Below, one piece after another: positions 33,607 through 44,788 of a stretch of DNA of 64,000 bases (positions are counted from its first letter, which is position 1; each line of letters opens with the position of its first letter). The notes beneath the pieces are model-generated. The model was not told where the DNA came from, did not search any database, and saw only the letters and a program-made list of their open reading frames with translations. A program made the translations under genes and the position numbers. The DNA is taken from contig OX465598.1 in NCBI GenBank assembly GCA_950022295.1, positions 97,006,001-97,070,000 on the forward strand, read 5' to 3'. This DNA is from Bromus sterilis. Taxonomy: Eukaryota; Streptophyta; Magnoliopsida; Poales; Poaceae.

Positions 33607-34674
33607 TCAATAAATGTCAAATCTCTTGTGGAGGTCTGGCAAGGTTAAGACCGGTGCGGAAGTTAACGTGGTCTTTAGCTGCCTGAAGCTATCATCACAT
33701 TCCTTGGTCCAGACAAACTTCTGATTCTTCTTTAATAGCTTGGTCAATGGTTCGGCTATTTTGGAGAACCCTTCAGTGAACAAGCGATAATATCTCGCCA
33801 ATCCGAAGAAACTTCGGACTTCGGTCACGGTGGTGGGTTGCTTCCAGTTCAATATGTCGGCCACCTTACTGGGGTCTACGACCACTCCTTGTGCTGACAG
33901 GATGTGCCCCAGAAATCCCACCTCCTTCAGCCAGAACTCGCACTTGCTGAATTTGGCGTATAGACGGTGAGATCGCAGTCGCTCCAATACGATACGGAGG
34001 TGCTGCTCATGTTCTTCTTCACTTCGGGAGTATATGAGGATATCATCAATGAATACCAACACAAACTTGTCTAGGAAGCCCATAAAGACCTTGTTCATCA
34101 TGCCCATGAAGTATGCTGGGGCATTTGTCAATCCGAATGACATGACCGTGAACTCGTGTAGGCCATATCTCGTGGTGAACGTCGTCTTGGGTATGTCTTC
34201 TTTCTTGATCTTCAGCTGGTAATAGCCCGTACGAAGGTCTATCTTGGAAAATACCCGTGCACCATTCAATTGGTCAAATAGATCATCAATGCGGCGTAGC
34301 GGGTATTTGTTCTTGATGGTGACTTCATTCAGTGGGCGGTACTCCACACACATTGGCAGACTTCCATCCTTCTTGACAAATAGTACAGGCGATCCCCAGG
34401 GTGAGGTGTTGGGGCGAATGTACCCTTTCTGTAACAACTCGTCCAGCTGCTTCTTTAGCTCCACCAGCTCGGTAGACGGCATCCGGTAGTACTTCTTGTA
34501 TATCAGGGCTGTACCGGGAACAATCTCAATGGAAAACTCCAGTTCCCTGTCTGGTGGTATGCCTGGCAATTCTTCTGGGAATATATCTGGGAATTCTCTG
34601 ACCACTGGGATCTTTTCCATGTCGTCCGTGGTGATCTGACATACCAGTAACTCTTTCTTTCGTGGCATTCCCAC
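33607..34674 (-). pseudogene. Element B reverse transcriptase region
   Basis: A 355-codon open part of the polyprotein. It covers the protease-RT linker (FPDIFPEELPGIPPDRE), RT fingers (FVKKDGSLPMCVEYRPLNE), FSKIDLRTGYYQLKI, MSFGLTNAP, the catalytic box FIDDILIYS, FSKCEFWLKEVGFLGH and the connection to RNase H. The two catalytic aspartates are retained. A stop at 33607 replaces the residue after DIY at the start of RNase H. The reading frame is the same as for protease and gag, so decay here has been by stops rather than frameshifts. Confidence 0.9.
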
Positions 34675-35337
34675 GTTGGTGAATCAGACTGCTTTTCAAT
34701 CTGGGTTGACCAGCTTCACTATCCGAGTCTGGAAGGCGAGACAGACATGGTGAGCTGTGAGACAATCTACTCCGGGAATTGCATCAAGCCCCTTGGATTC
34801 AAGAAGAAGGAGGGCTGCTGGGAACTTAACTTAATATATCTCAATTGTCAAATTCTTGCATATCGTGTCTGCTCTTAGCACGTCCCCAGGGGTTTGTACC
34901 ACCACGATTTTTCCCAAAAGAGAGAGAGGAAAATTATTTTGGGTGGCAAAACTCTGCGAAATTAACGAGTCGGTCGCCCCGGAATCAAATAATATAACTG
35001 CGGGTATGTTATTAATAGGAAACATACCGACGAATACGTCAGGGGACTCATGGACTCCTTCGGCCGAGACATGGTTGACTCGAGCTTGGCGATAGTTTGA
35101 GTTGGGCTGGCCCCTGATGTTGTTGATTTGTGGTGTTAAGTTCCCCATCTTGGCGGGGCATTGCCTGGAATAGTGCCATGTCTTTCCGCAAGTGAAACAA
35201 GTGCCATTGCGAATGCAATCTTCCTTGACTTGGGGAGTGATGAACTGCTTCCCTTGGTTTGTCGGCTTGGTGGTCGCAGCGTTGTCATTAGTCCAAGAAG
35301 GCTTGAAATCGGTCTAAGTAGGCTGCGGAGTGGGCTG
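34675..35337 (-). pseudogene. Element B zinc knuckle and protease region
   Basis: The minus strand encodes a CCHC knuckle (CFTCGKTWHYSRQC, about 35165-35210) and an aspartic protease with FDSGATDSLIS at about 34965. Several in-frame stops interrupt it, including near 34831 and two near 34690. All pieces share one frame with gag and RT, so the parent was a single gag-pol polyprotein. Confidence 0.85.
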
Positions 35338-36115
35338 TCAGACGCGTGGTTTCGGGAAGGATGGCCCATCATTGGTCTTCTTAGCTTCATATTTACGCTT
35401 GCGGTCGTCATTCCCAAACTTGTGCTCAATGACAGACTTGTTCTCCCGTTCTTCTATGAGCGCCTTGTTGACAAGAGTCTGGAAGTCCGGGAAGTCCAAC
35501 ATGCTGAGTTGACAACGGAGAGTGGCTTTGAGTCCTCCAAGGAAACGATCTATCTTCCTCTCTTCTGTGGCCACATCATGCATCGAGTATCTTGCAAGGT
35601 GGTTGAACTTGTTGAGGTACTCAGTCACTGACATGCTGCCTTGGACAAGGGCGAGGAACTCCCACTGCTTGACCTTCAATACCCTGGTAGGGATGTGGTA
35701 GGTGCGAAACTTTTTCTTGAACTTTACCCAGGTAATTTCTTCCTCTGGGGGCCATACTGCCTTGGTATTGTCCCACCAAATTGTTGCGTATCCTTCGAGA
35801 TAGTGAGTGGAAAACTTTACCTTGTCAGCTTCATCACAGGGAGCAATCTCAAATTTCTTTTCAATGGTCCTCAGCCAGTCATCAGCTTCAATGGGATCTG
35901 TTGCTTGGTCAAAGCTCGGGGGTCGGGTGCGCTGAAAATCGGATAGCTTGGAGCGGAATCCTGGGTTCTGATTCTGTCCCACAATAGTCTGGATGTTTCT
36001 CAGTAATTCCATGAGATCCTGGTTTCTCTTTTCTTCAAACATTCTCATGATCTGTTCGGTGGTTGGTTCATAAGGTGGATGAGGTAGCATCGGTTCTGGT
36101 GATAGTCCAGCTTGC
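35338..36115 (-). pseudogene. Element B gag region (cut by element E)
   Basis: The gag core shows FSTHYLEGYATIWWDN, WVKFKKKFRTYHIP, SVTEYLNKFNHLARYS and the RKIDRFLGGLKATLR segment, all typical of plant Gypsy gag. The frame begins at the element E insertion point, and its N-terminal part resumes at 43332 on the other side with a serine/glycine-rich stretch. A TGA ends the open part at 35338-35340, followed in the same frame by a second stop and then the zinc knuckle. Confidence 0.88.
36111..36115. repeat. TSD of element E (left copy, CTTGC)
   Basis: It matches CTTGC at 43327-43331. Confidence 0.9.
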
Positions 36116-37791
36116 TGATACGTCGAAAACGTATCTATAATTTCTGCTTGCTCCATGCCTCTTTTGTGTGATATTTCTATGATATTGATGAACTTACATA
36201 TACTTTTGATCATATATGGACTAACCTATTAACTCAGTGCACCCCAGTGCCAGTTCCTGTTTTCTGCTGTTTTTCTATTTCAGGTTTCCCCTTTATTAAA
36301 AGTACTAGAAAAATTCTGGGAAACATATAGGAAAAATCAGCGTACCGGAAGCTTTGCGAAGAGCCCAGGAGGGGCCAGAGGGGAGCCAGCGGGGGCCCAG
36401 GCGGCCAGAGGGCGCGGCCAGGCCCATGGCCGCGCCAGGGGGGGCGCCTGGAGCCCCTGGCCCACCTCTGGCTGCCCCCTTTCGCCTATTTATTCCCCGT
36501 GACGAGAAACCCTCGGGGACAGAACCCTTTTTCACGATCTCTCCTCTGTTCCGCCGCCGCTGTACTTCCAAGATCGGGAGCACCAGAAGACCTCTTCCCG
36601 GCACCCTACCGGAGGGAGGAATCACCTCCGGGAGCTTCTCCACCACCATGGATGCTTCCCGGATGAACCGTGAGTACTCCACCTTGGACCATGGGTCCAT
36701 GATCAGTAGCTATGTGATGTTCTCCTCCCCTCTTTGTTCTTCATGTATTAGACCTCGTGAGCTGCCCTACATGATCGAGGAAAATATGTAATCTTTCAAC
36801 TGTTGCTATGCTGAGTTTTCTGGGATCCGATGGATTATGAGATTATGTTCAGATTGTGATTGAGTTATATATTTGATTCTCTTCTTTCATATTTATGTTC
36901 TTGAGTAACTCTTGCATGTTCTCCGTTGCTGTTTATTGCTTTGGCCAAGTAGCAGGTAGTGACTCCAAGAGGGAGTGTTATGCATGATTGTGGGTTCATG
37001 CCCCCCGATGACTAGCTTGAGTGACTGAAACATGAGTCTAGGAGATGTTCTGTTGCCAGAAGGGGGAAAACAACGGTGCTTGTACTTGTAGGTGCAAGGA
37101 TTGTTTACTTTACGCAGAGTTCTTTAATGTAGTTGTCCGTTGCTTTGAGTTTACACTTTGGGTGGGATTCACAACTTAATACCAGCGAGATGTTCTTGAT
37201 AGATATCTCAATGTGGATAATTAGTGTGTAGATGCGAATGGATTTCGGTCTACTTGTCTTGGCGTACCGCCCGTGCTTTTGAGCCTCTTCCTTTCTGTTT
37301 TGCATAATTAGCATTGGTTTGCGCACATAATCCTGTCAATTGCCCAAATGTAATTTGTTTACCTCACATGGCTATTTCATCGTCTTTTGGGAGAGAGACA
37401 TCACTAGTGAACATCATGGGACCCCGGTCCATATTACCACTACTGTTTACACCTTCAATTTACTTTCAGTATTTACTTTTCCGTTGCTATCACTATCTAT
37501 CATTATTATCCTGTGCGTTTTATCCTTTGTAAACAACCAGGCCGGAGGAATTGACAACTCCTCTAAACTCATTGGGAGCAAAGCTATCTGTGTGTGTGCA
37601 GGTCCAGGAGAAGCAAGTGATTATCTTCAAACGACGCCTCACTTGCCGAACCACCTACTTGTCGAACTTGGAGTCCTACCGGAGACAATCTTAAAACCTC
37701 GGTATCTTCATCGAGGAAAACTTGCCGTTATGCTACATCTCACCTTCCACTTGGGGTAACCAACGAGGGCGATAAGTTATCTCGTGTATCA
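36116..37791 (+). repeat. 5' LTR of element E
   Basis: It begins TGATACGTCGAAAACG (7-bp terminal palindrome) and ends CTCGTGTATCA. It contains a perfect 10-bp-arm hairpin at 36411-36436 and a CTATTTATTCC block near 36485. Compared with the 3' LTR it retains about 50 bp around the hairpin. Confidence 0.92.
36411..36436. repeat. 26-nt GC hairpin in E 5' LTR
   Basis: GGCGCGGCCA and TGGCCGCGCC are perfect 10-bp arms around GGCCCA. Confidence 0.9.
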
Positions 37792-37801
37792 AGAAAATTT
37801 C

Positions 37802-37819
37802 TGGCGCCGTTGCCGGGGA
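37802..37819 (+). other. Primer-binding site of element E (tRNA-Asp)
   Basis: TGGCGCCGTTGCCGGGGA is complementary to the 3' end of plant tRNA-Asp(GUC) and lies 10 bp after the LTR edge. This primer is typical of Athila elements. Confidence 0.9.
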
Positions 37820-37956
37820 CTCCACTCTTCAAGATAGGGGAATTGCACACTATCTTTTATCTTTGCTTTTTAGTCTTGTTAGTTTACCTTTCAGTTTTTG
37901 CTTTAGTGTCTTTTATCAAAAATCCAAAAATAGTTACCTTGCTAGTAGTTATCAGT

Positions 37957-38775
37957 ATGTTTGGCCCCTTTGCCTTTGGTGAGTCAGAAGTGCTCACCTT
38001 TAAACAAAGAGGTGGTGAAAGTCTGAAAGATGCCTGGTATAGGATTAATGATTCTCAAAAGAGAGCCACCAAGAAGCAAACCACTACTATCTTGCTTAAA
38101 TTTTTTTATGTTGGAATTACTTCTTGGAATAGGTTTATTCTAGATACTGCTATCAATGGGAATTTCATAGAAGCCCCAGTTTGGGAAGCTCTTAGTGTTA
38201 TGGGAAATCTTGTTGGAAATCTCTGTGTTGATAGTTTTCAAAAGAATATTACCCTAGCTCATATTATGAAAAAACTTGAAAAGATGGAGCTAAAGATGCC
38301 AAGTATTAATAAGATAAGTGAGTTAGATCATAAGGTTCAAGGGAATTTGAATAGATTAGATAGCTCCATGCATAAAATTCTCAAAACCTTGGAGACCATC
38401 AAATCCCATGACCTTGACCCTTCTAGGATTGATAAGATTGAGGAAATTATTGACACTCTAGGAACTAATTTCTCATCAATTAAAACCAAAAAGGTGGAAA
38501 CTCTGGAAAAGAAGGAACGTAGGTTCGTTTACCTTCCAAAGGCTCCTCGTTCCAAAAATAATTTATCTATTGCGAAAGGGGTTGAAACTGTGAAAACTTT
38601 GGAAGAGATACCTCTCTTCAATAAGATGAATGATACTCCAATTGATTTGCCGCCTTTTGCTTTATTTCCTAGAAGTATCTTTATTAGGCGTTTATTTGAA
38701 ATACCTCTTAAGATTGGTTGTATTATTGAAGAGCTTTTTGATGATCTTGATGATGGTTCAATTGATACAACTTGA
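37957..38775 (+). CDS. gag: Element E gag-like protein
   Basis: The frame is open from inside the primer site at 37810, but I choose the ATG at 37957 (MFGPFAFGESE), because the upstream 49 codons translate a noncoding leader into a misleading hydrophobic stretch. The protein is about 272 residues. It has a diverged gag signature near the start (FKQRGGESLKDAWYRIN, LKFFYVGITSWNRFILD), then coiled-coil-like heptads (LEKMELKMPSINKI, HKILKTLETIK, IEEIIDTLGTNFSSI) and a basic linker. It ends DDLDDGSIDTT before TGA. It lacks a zinc knuckle and protease, so it is shorter than a normal gag-pol start. It is intact and may still form or join particles, which is inference. Confidence 0.8.
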   Translation: MFGPFAFGESEVLTFKQRGGESLKDAWYRINDSQKRATKKQTTTILLKFFYVGITSWNRFILDTAINGNFIEAPVWEALSVMGNLVGNLCVDSFQKNITLAHIMKKLEKMELKMPSINKISELDHKVQGNLNRLDSSMHKILKTLETIKSHDLDPSRIDKIEEIIDTLGTNFSSIKTKKVETLEKKERRFVYLPKAPRSKNNLSIAKGVETVKTLEEIPLFNKMNDTPIDLPPFALFPRSIFIRRLFEIPLKIGCIIEELFDDLDDGSIDTT

Positions 38776-39419
38776 TCTATTTGCATTAAGCCTAGCTAAT
38801 GGCTTTAAAGAAGCGCTTTCGGGAGGCAGCCCGCAACGAATTTAGGATTTCCTTTTTGTTTTTTCTGCTATTTTAGTGGTCTTGATGATTGTTACTACTG
38901 TAGAAACATAATTGTATCTTTACTTTTCAAGCTTTGTGCCTTTTATAGCCTCATACGACAAGGGAAGTGAAAGTTGTGACATGCTGTCCAGAAAACAGAT
39001 TCTGTCCTCGTGACTAGAAAAATCAGAGAAAAATCCCAGTTCATCTTTTTGAGATGAATTTTTTACAAAGCGTGCTCTATACAATTACGAAACTTTCGTA
39101 TGTTCTGAGTTTTTTGATTTGAGTTGCATAAGTATCCCTAAAAAATCGTTTTTACCTTATGGTCTGTTTTTCACAGATTCTGTCCTGTTTTGCCTTTTCT
39201 TCGTTTTGCAAACCTTAAGATTGATTTTTCTTTGCAAAAGCTTTTTGGAAATCTTGAGAAACAGTAGCTCTTCAAGGTTATCCTTATTTCCAGTAGAGAA
39301 AAATTATTTTATTATGGGTGCTAACCTCGCTAATCAGATTATGATGAGTTATATATGAAGGGAGTTTTCAAGTGTGCGAGGGAAGATGATGAAAGAAGAT
39401 TAAGAAGTGTCAAGCGTTC

Positions 39420-39485
39420 AAGCTTGGGGATGCCTCCATCCCCAAGAAATATTAAAGGAGACTCAAGTGTCTAAGCTTGGGGATG
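39420..39485 (+). other. Two internal polypurine-tract copies in element E
   Basis: AAGCTTGGGGATG occurs at 39420-39432 and 39473-39485. It is identical to the core of the 3' tract at 41687-41700. Confidence 0.8.
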
Positions 39486-40730
39486 CCCCCGTGCATCTCC
39501 TTCTCCATCGACAATTATCAGTTCGTCTCTCGTTTCACTATATTTTTATCACTTCATGCGTTATGTGGTATTCTTGGAGCGTCTCGCTCTTAGGTTTTGT
39601 TTTTAGTTTTCTTTAGATTTTCTTGCTGTTCATAACAAGTTATAACCCAGCTTTCTATGTGTGGGAGAGAAACATGCTCCACTTCCAAAATTTAGAACAC
39701 ACCATAGGACTTTTTCCTGCTTATCTTTGCTGTGTTTGTTCTTTATCTTTTCGTAGCTACTGTCATGTTTTGCTCTTAGCTTTCATGCTTATCTTTTTAA
39801 GAGATTTTTTTTAGTTTGTTGCTGGAACTCTCTTGAGTTTTCATGTTTATCTTGTTTAGAGAGTTTGCCTGTTGCACAGAGTTTTGTGTCTTGACTTGAA
39901 GTAGGTAATTGAGGTTGCTATTCTTTTTGTAGTAGTAACTTGCAATAGTTTTGAGGTATTGTTTTGAGTAATGTTTGGACTTTTGGTGTCAAGAGCTTTA
40001 GCCTATTATTGATAGATGTCGTATTTTGGGCAACCCGTGTTTATTTTAAAAAACTTACAAATTAGTTGAGAACTTTAGCTACTAGTTGGATCACTACTCT
40101 TCTGAGGGGTCGAATATTAGAGCACACTCACGTACCATGAGTCGAGGATGCGCAAGGATAACCAAACCCCCATACACTCCTCCTCGGGGTACTTGTCTCT
40201 TTGTGAACCTCCTTATTAGATTGAGAGTTACAGATAATAAGTGCATGAGTTCTTCGGACTAATGTGAGTATTCGAAAGTTGACATTTCCACCTTCCCATA
40301 TTTTGCTAGCCTTTCCTGTGCCGTGGATTGCTTTCTTCCCACTCCGAGAGTTAGCGTCCACCTTCGCCGGTACATCCAAACCCTTGGCACGATACGCTCT
40401 GTCATCATAAGCCTCCTTATATCTTTCCTCAAAACAGCCACCATACCTACTTATGAAGGCATTTCCATAGCCTTTCCGAGATACATTGCCATGCAACATC
40501 TATCTTCTCATGACTTGATCTTCATGTCATACATGCTACTTGCTTGATCGATGAGCCGCATGCTAGTTGGGCCTTGCCCTAATCATTGCATATCCTGCTA
40601 CACTGGCAGAGGCATACATTTGCATACATCATGATAGTTACATTTCTTTATGATTTGAGTACTTTGTAAAGTGTGAAAGATCTTCTATACTTTTTGTAAT
40701 ATATAGAGTGTTGCCCCTAAAGTGAGGAAA

Positions 40731-40800
40731 AGATCCCAAAGTGGAAAAATTAAAAGATCCCAAAGAGGACAAATTAAAAGATCCCAAAGAGGACAAATGA
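40731..40800 (+). repeat. Short tandem repeat in element E (three units of about 24 bp)
   Basis: Three units share AAGATCCCAAAG followed by a GGA-AAATTA or GGA-AAATGA block. Confidence 0.75.
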
Positions 40801-41686
40801 GAGTTAAATAGAAAGATCCATTGAGGCCACCAAAAAATAGAAAAAAATAGAAAAAAAGAGAAGAAATAAAAAGAGAGAAGGGGGCACACTACTATTCTTT
40901 TTTGAGAAGATCCACACTCGGACTCCATCTTATATCTTGTACTCCATAGAGATTATCATTCATGCATATAACTATGTGGGGACCTTAACACTATAGAACT
41001 TGGCTTGTATATTCCAATGATGAGCCTCCTCAAATGAGCTCTAGGTCTTCTTGAGCAAGCAAGTTGGATGCACCCCCACTAGTTCCATTGGAGAGCTTTT
41101 AGCTCATATGTGCATCCGTTGCATGGCAATCCCTACTCCTCACATCATATCTATCATTTGGATTTCTCTCGCCTGTGATTGTCCTCATTGATGTGAGCCT
41201 TTCACACCTTTTTTTGTCTTCCTCCTCCACCTTACTCTTTCTTTGCCATCCTAAGTGTCAACTTTCTTGCTTACGCTCATCCATTGCATGAGTGCTCAAA
41301 ATATCGAAAAGGAGTGGATCATTTTGACTTGTACCTGACTAGTGGTCTGGGGATGAGTCAAGATAAGATTCCAAAGAAGACCAAGTGTGACACTTTAGTA
41401 GATTAAGTTCTCAACAATAAAAATACTTTTTCTCGTATATCCCTATCCCCTTTCTTGCACGCAAACACCATTTGCAGACATTCGAGTCACGGCCAGCGAG
41501 AGCTCTTGCACCTTTATGTTCTTATGTTGCTTATTTCAATGCTAGATATAGACTCTTGCCTGTTATGACTTGAATTGAATTGCATGCTCTGATTGCTTTA
41601 CTAACAAAGTTCTTATATGGTTGTTAGCATGCCACCACAGAAATTATGGTTGTTATCATTTACCTACTCGAGGACGAGCAGGAATT

Positions 41687-41700
41687 AAGCTTGGGGATGT
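41687..41700 (+). other. Polypurine tract of element E
   Basis: AAGCTTGGGGATGT lies directly before the 3' LTR. Confidence 0.88.
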
Positions 41701-43326
41701 TGATACATCCAAAATGTATCTATAATTTCTGCTTGCTCCATGCCTCTTTTGTGTGATATTGCTATAATATTGATGAACTTCCATACACTTTTGATCATAT
41801 TTGGACTAACCTATTAACTCAGTGCACCCCAGTGCCAGTTCCTGTTTTCTGCTGTTTTTCTATTTCAGTTTCCCCCCTTATTAAAAGTACCAGAAAAATT
41901 CCGGGAAAAATATAGGAAAAATTAGCGTACCGGAAGCTTCGTGAAGAGCCCTGGAGGGGCCAGAGGGGAGCCAGGCGGGCGCCTGGAGCCCCTGGCCCAC
42001 CTCTGACTGCCCCCTTTCGCCTATTTATTCCCCGTGACGAGAAACCCTCGGGGACGGAACCCTTTTTCGCGATCTCTCCTCTATTCCGCCGCCGCCGCGC
42101 TTCCAAGATCGGGAGCACCAGAAGACCTCTGTCCATCACCCTGCCGGAGGGAGGAATCACCTTCGGGAGGTTCTCCACCACCATGGATGCTTCCCGGATG
42201 AACCGTGAGTAGTCCACCTTGGACCATGGGTCCATGATCAGTAGCTATGTGATGTTCTCCTCCCCTCTTTGTTCTTCATGGATTAGACCTCGTGAGCTGC
42301 CCTACATGATCGAGGCACATATGTAATCTTTCAACTGTTGCTATGCTGAGTTTGCTGGGATCCGATGGATTATGAGATTATGTTCAGATTGTGATTGAGT
42401 AATATATTTGATTCTCTTCTTTTATATTTATGTTCTTGAGTAACTCTTGCATGTTCTCCGTTGCTGTTTATTGCTTTGGCCAAGTAGTAGGTAGTGACTC
42501 CAAGAGGAAGTGTTATGCATGATTGTGGGTTCATGCCCCCCGATGACTAGCTTGAGTGACAGAAACATGAGTCTAGGGTATGTGCTGTTTCCACAAGGGG
42601 GAAAACAACGGTGCTTGTACTTGCGGGTGCAAGGATTGTTTACTTTCCGCAAAGTTCTTTAATGTAGTGGTCCGTTGCTTTGAGTTTACACTTTGGGTGG
42701 GATTCACAACTTAATACCAGTGAGATGTTCTGGATAGATATCTCAAGGTGGATAATTATTGGGTAGATGCAGATGGATTTCAGTATACTTGCCTTAGCGT
42801 ACCTCCCGTCCTTTTGAGCCTCTTCCTTTCTTTTTTTCATAATTAGCATTGGTTTGCGCACATAATCCTGTCAATTGCCCAGCTGTAATTTGTTTACCTC
42901 GCATGGCTACTTTATCGTCTTTTGGGAGAGAGACATCACTAGTGAACATCATGGGACCCCGGTCCTTATTACCACTACTGTTTACACCTTCAATTTACTT
43001 TCAGTATTTACTTTTCCGTTGCTATCACCATCTATCATTATTATCCTGTGCATTTTATCCTTTGTAAACAACAAGGCCGGAGGAATTGACAACTCCTCTA
43101 AACTCGTTGGGAGCAAAGCTATCTGTGTGTGTGTAGGTCCAGGAGAAGCAAGTGATTATCTTCAAACGGCGCCTCACTTGCCGAACTACCTACTTGTCGA
43201 CCTTGGAGTCCTACTAGAGACAATCTTAAAACCTCGGTATCTTCACCGAGGGAAACTTGCCGTTACGCTACATCTCACCTTCCACTTGGGGTAACCAAAA
43301 GGGGCGAGAAGTTATCTCGTGTATCA
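41701..43326 (+). repeat. 3' LTR of element E
   Basis: It begins TGATACATCCAAAATG. Both CpGs of the terminal palindrome have changed, GATACAT and ATGTATC, so the arms still pair. It ends CTCGTGTATCA. It lacks the roughly 50-bp hairpin block present in the 5' LTR. Confidence 0.92.
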
Positions 43327-43331
43327 CTTGC
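43327..43331. repeat. TSD of element E (right copy, CTTGC)
   Basis: It matches 36111-36115. Confidence 0.9.
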
Positions 43332-43430
43332 CTAGCGGACCGACGAACGGGGGTATCTTCGCCACCAGAGTTGCTGCCTTCACCTCGCCTCCTCCTATAT
43401 CCGTTCCCAATAAAGCGCCAATATCATGAG
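43332..43430 (-). pseudogene. Element B gag N-terminal fragment
   Basis: In the frame that joins gag across element E, the minus strand encodes a basic, serine/glycine-rich leader (RRRRGEGSNSGGEDTPVRR). No clear start codon survives. Confidence 0.6.
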
Positions 43431-43605
43431 CAAGCACTATAGGGGAAATTATTAAAGTGACAGCGAAATAAAATCGAAACACCAGACGGCGGTAGTTGAT
43501 GAATATTTGCACCCTTGCGAAAACCAGCGAATAAACCCAGCGGCCTCCTGATCGGTCTTGACAACTCGGATCTGGGGCATTACTGGAATAACTCAACCAC
43601 TGGTC

Positions 43606-43830
43606 AAGATGGCCGAAAATCAGCTCAGAACTTGGACTAGTGTTGATAAGAAGAAGGCATAGGTCCCCTGAGACGACCGAGAATACAACTCAGAACACAG
43701 GGTCTCCACTGCGAAAAGAAACTCAGCAACTGCCTGAGACGACCGAAAAGTAGCTCAGAACACAAGCACGTTGCTGAAAAGAGAAAGGTAAAATAGGCAT
43801 CCACCCCGGACGGCCGACCAAGAATCAGCT
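43606..43830. repeat. Leader repeat array of element B (four units of about 65-72 bp)
   Basis: Units begin near 43606, 43670, 43736 and 43808 with GATGGCC, GACGACC or GACGGCC cores, each followed by CAGCTCAGAAC-like blocks. It matches the array of element A at 1663-1915. Confidence 0.7.
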
Positions 43831-44320
43831 CAGAACCAGACGTGGTGCCACTTCCGGAGAGAAAGCGAGCAGGGGTTCATTCGGGTCACCATGTCAAAAC
43901 CATCGAAGAAACGAGGAAAAAGCCACATTAAAAGTAGCCAAATAAAAAAACGAGATGCACATCCATAATTATACATAGCATTGCAGCCTCATACAAAGAA
44001 AACTAGTAGGTGATAGCATAACTGATACTGCTCATACGACAGTTGACAACATGCACGACATTACGATAAATGCAATATATACTCATGATGCTACTCGACA
44101 TCGCTCTAGTCGTGGAAGTGAAGAGGGCACTGACAGTCAGATGAACCATCGGAGTCACCCTCAGAGTTGAAACTAGCGATGTGGATCGTGCTGCGTGAAG
44201 TGACGTGAAGACGGCGACGCTGACGGGAAGACTCTGCCTCAGGAGGAGGGAGGTACGCTGTCTAAGCATAGGAGCAGCAAGGGTAGCAGTCAACGCGGCC
44301 CACTCCTCTGGGGTCTCGCG
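43831..44320 (-). other. Leader spacer of element B
   Basis: This is noncoding sequence between the repeat array and the leader ORF. I see no domain or structured RNA in it. Confidence 0.5.
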
Positions 44321-44788
44321 TCAACTGACTGTTGGAACAGCTGGAGTCTCCGGTGTCGGTATCGGTGCAAAGGTGGAGGGTGGAGGAGGAGGCGGAGACT
44401 GAGCTAGGCTGATAGAAGCAAGTGCCTCCCTAGAATGAGCCAGCTCCTCTGCAAGACTAATGATCAACTCGTACTGAGCGGTCATGTAACGAGTGAGGTG
44501 GAAAACTTCCCGGTCGCACTCCGAGTCGGGCGGAAAAAGAACCTGCCCTGTAGAAGACAGGGTGGGGTAGTGGGAGAAACCTGGATGAGTCTTCATGTCG
44601 ACCTCCTGCTGGCGCAAGTCGAGAAGGGCGTCCAGAGAAGCATAGAGGATAGACTGCTCTGGAGTCGAGGCGGGTCCTCCCTTCGCGGACCGTGAAAGGC
44701 TGCCGATCGCGGAGCTCATGAAAAGGAACACCTCAACACGGTACTCGTGTACGAAGTCAGACAGCTTCTCGCGGTACACCTGGAACAC
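44321..44788 (-). CDS. Leader ORF of element B (unknown protein upstream of gag)
   Basis: A 155-codon frame on the minus strand, 264 bp after the primer site. It starts VFQVYREKLSDFVHEYR at a GTG; the frame extends further upstream to a stop, and the first in-frame ATG is at the MSSAIG stretch. It contains a helical region (LYASLDALLDLRQQEVD), a conserved YPTL block, a TRYMTAQYELIISLAEEL helix and a proline-rich end (SPPPPPPSTF). Element A has a frameshifted homologue at 2134-2560, whereas element C has none. I do not recognise the family. It has no membrane segment, zinc knuckle or catalytic motif. Conservation across two diverged elements argues that it was once translated. Confidence 0.6.
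   Translation of the reverse strand: MFQVYREKLSDFVHEYRVEVFLFMSSAIGSLSRSAKGGPASTPEQSILYASLDALLDLRQQEVDMKTHPGFSHYPTLSSTGQVLFPPDSECDREVFHLTRYMTAQYELIISLAEELAHSREALASISLAQSPPPPPPSTFAPIPTPETPAVPTVS

Larger units (their letters stand above)
38776..41686 (+). other. Noncoding region of element E replacing pro-pol
   Basis: About 2.9 kb follow the gag stop without a recognisable domain on either strand. Open frames are short and A+T-driven. Two internal polypurine-tract copies (39420 and 39473) and a short tandem repeat (about 40731-40800) lie inside. A GGCTTTAAAGAAGCGC block with a CGGGAGGCAGCCC block directly follows gag at about 38801-38835. Confidence 0.7.
36116..43326 (+). mobile_element. Element E: gag-only Athila-like Gypsy element, 7.2 kb
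   Basis: LTRs (36116-37791 and 41701-43326), a tRNA-Asp primer site, one gag-like ORF, a long noncoding region and a polypurine tract are present between CTTGC duplications on the plus strand. No protease, RT or integrase motif was found. The tRNA-Asp primer site and gag type fit the Athila lineage. It would rely on enzymes from an autonomous relative. Confidence 0.9.

Noticed and set aside
37810..37956. Hydrophobic N-terminus suggesting a membrane protein in element E
   Set aside because: The frame begins inside the tRNA-Asp primer site and translates a T-rich leader. The ATG at 37957 begins the gag-like part.
40731..40800. CRISPR-like array
   Set aside because: Three units of about 24 bp run head to tail without spacers. 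It is a minisatellite in a plant element.
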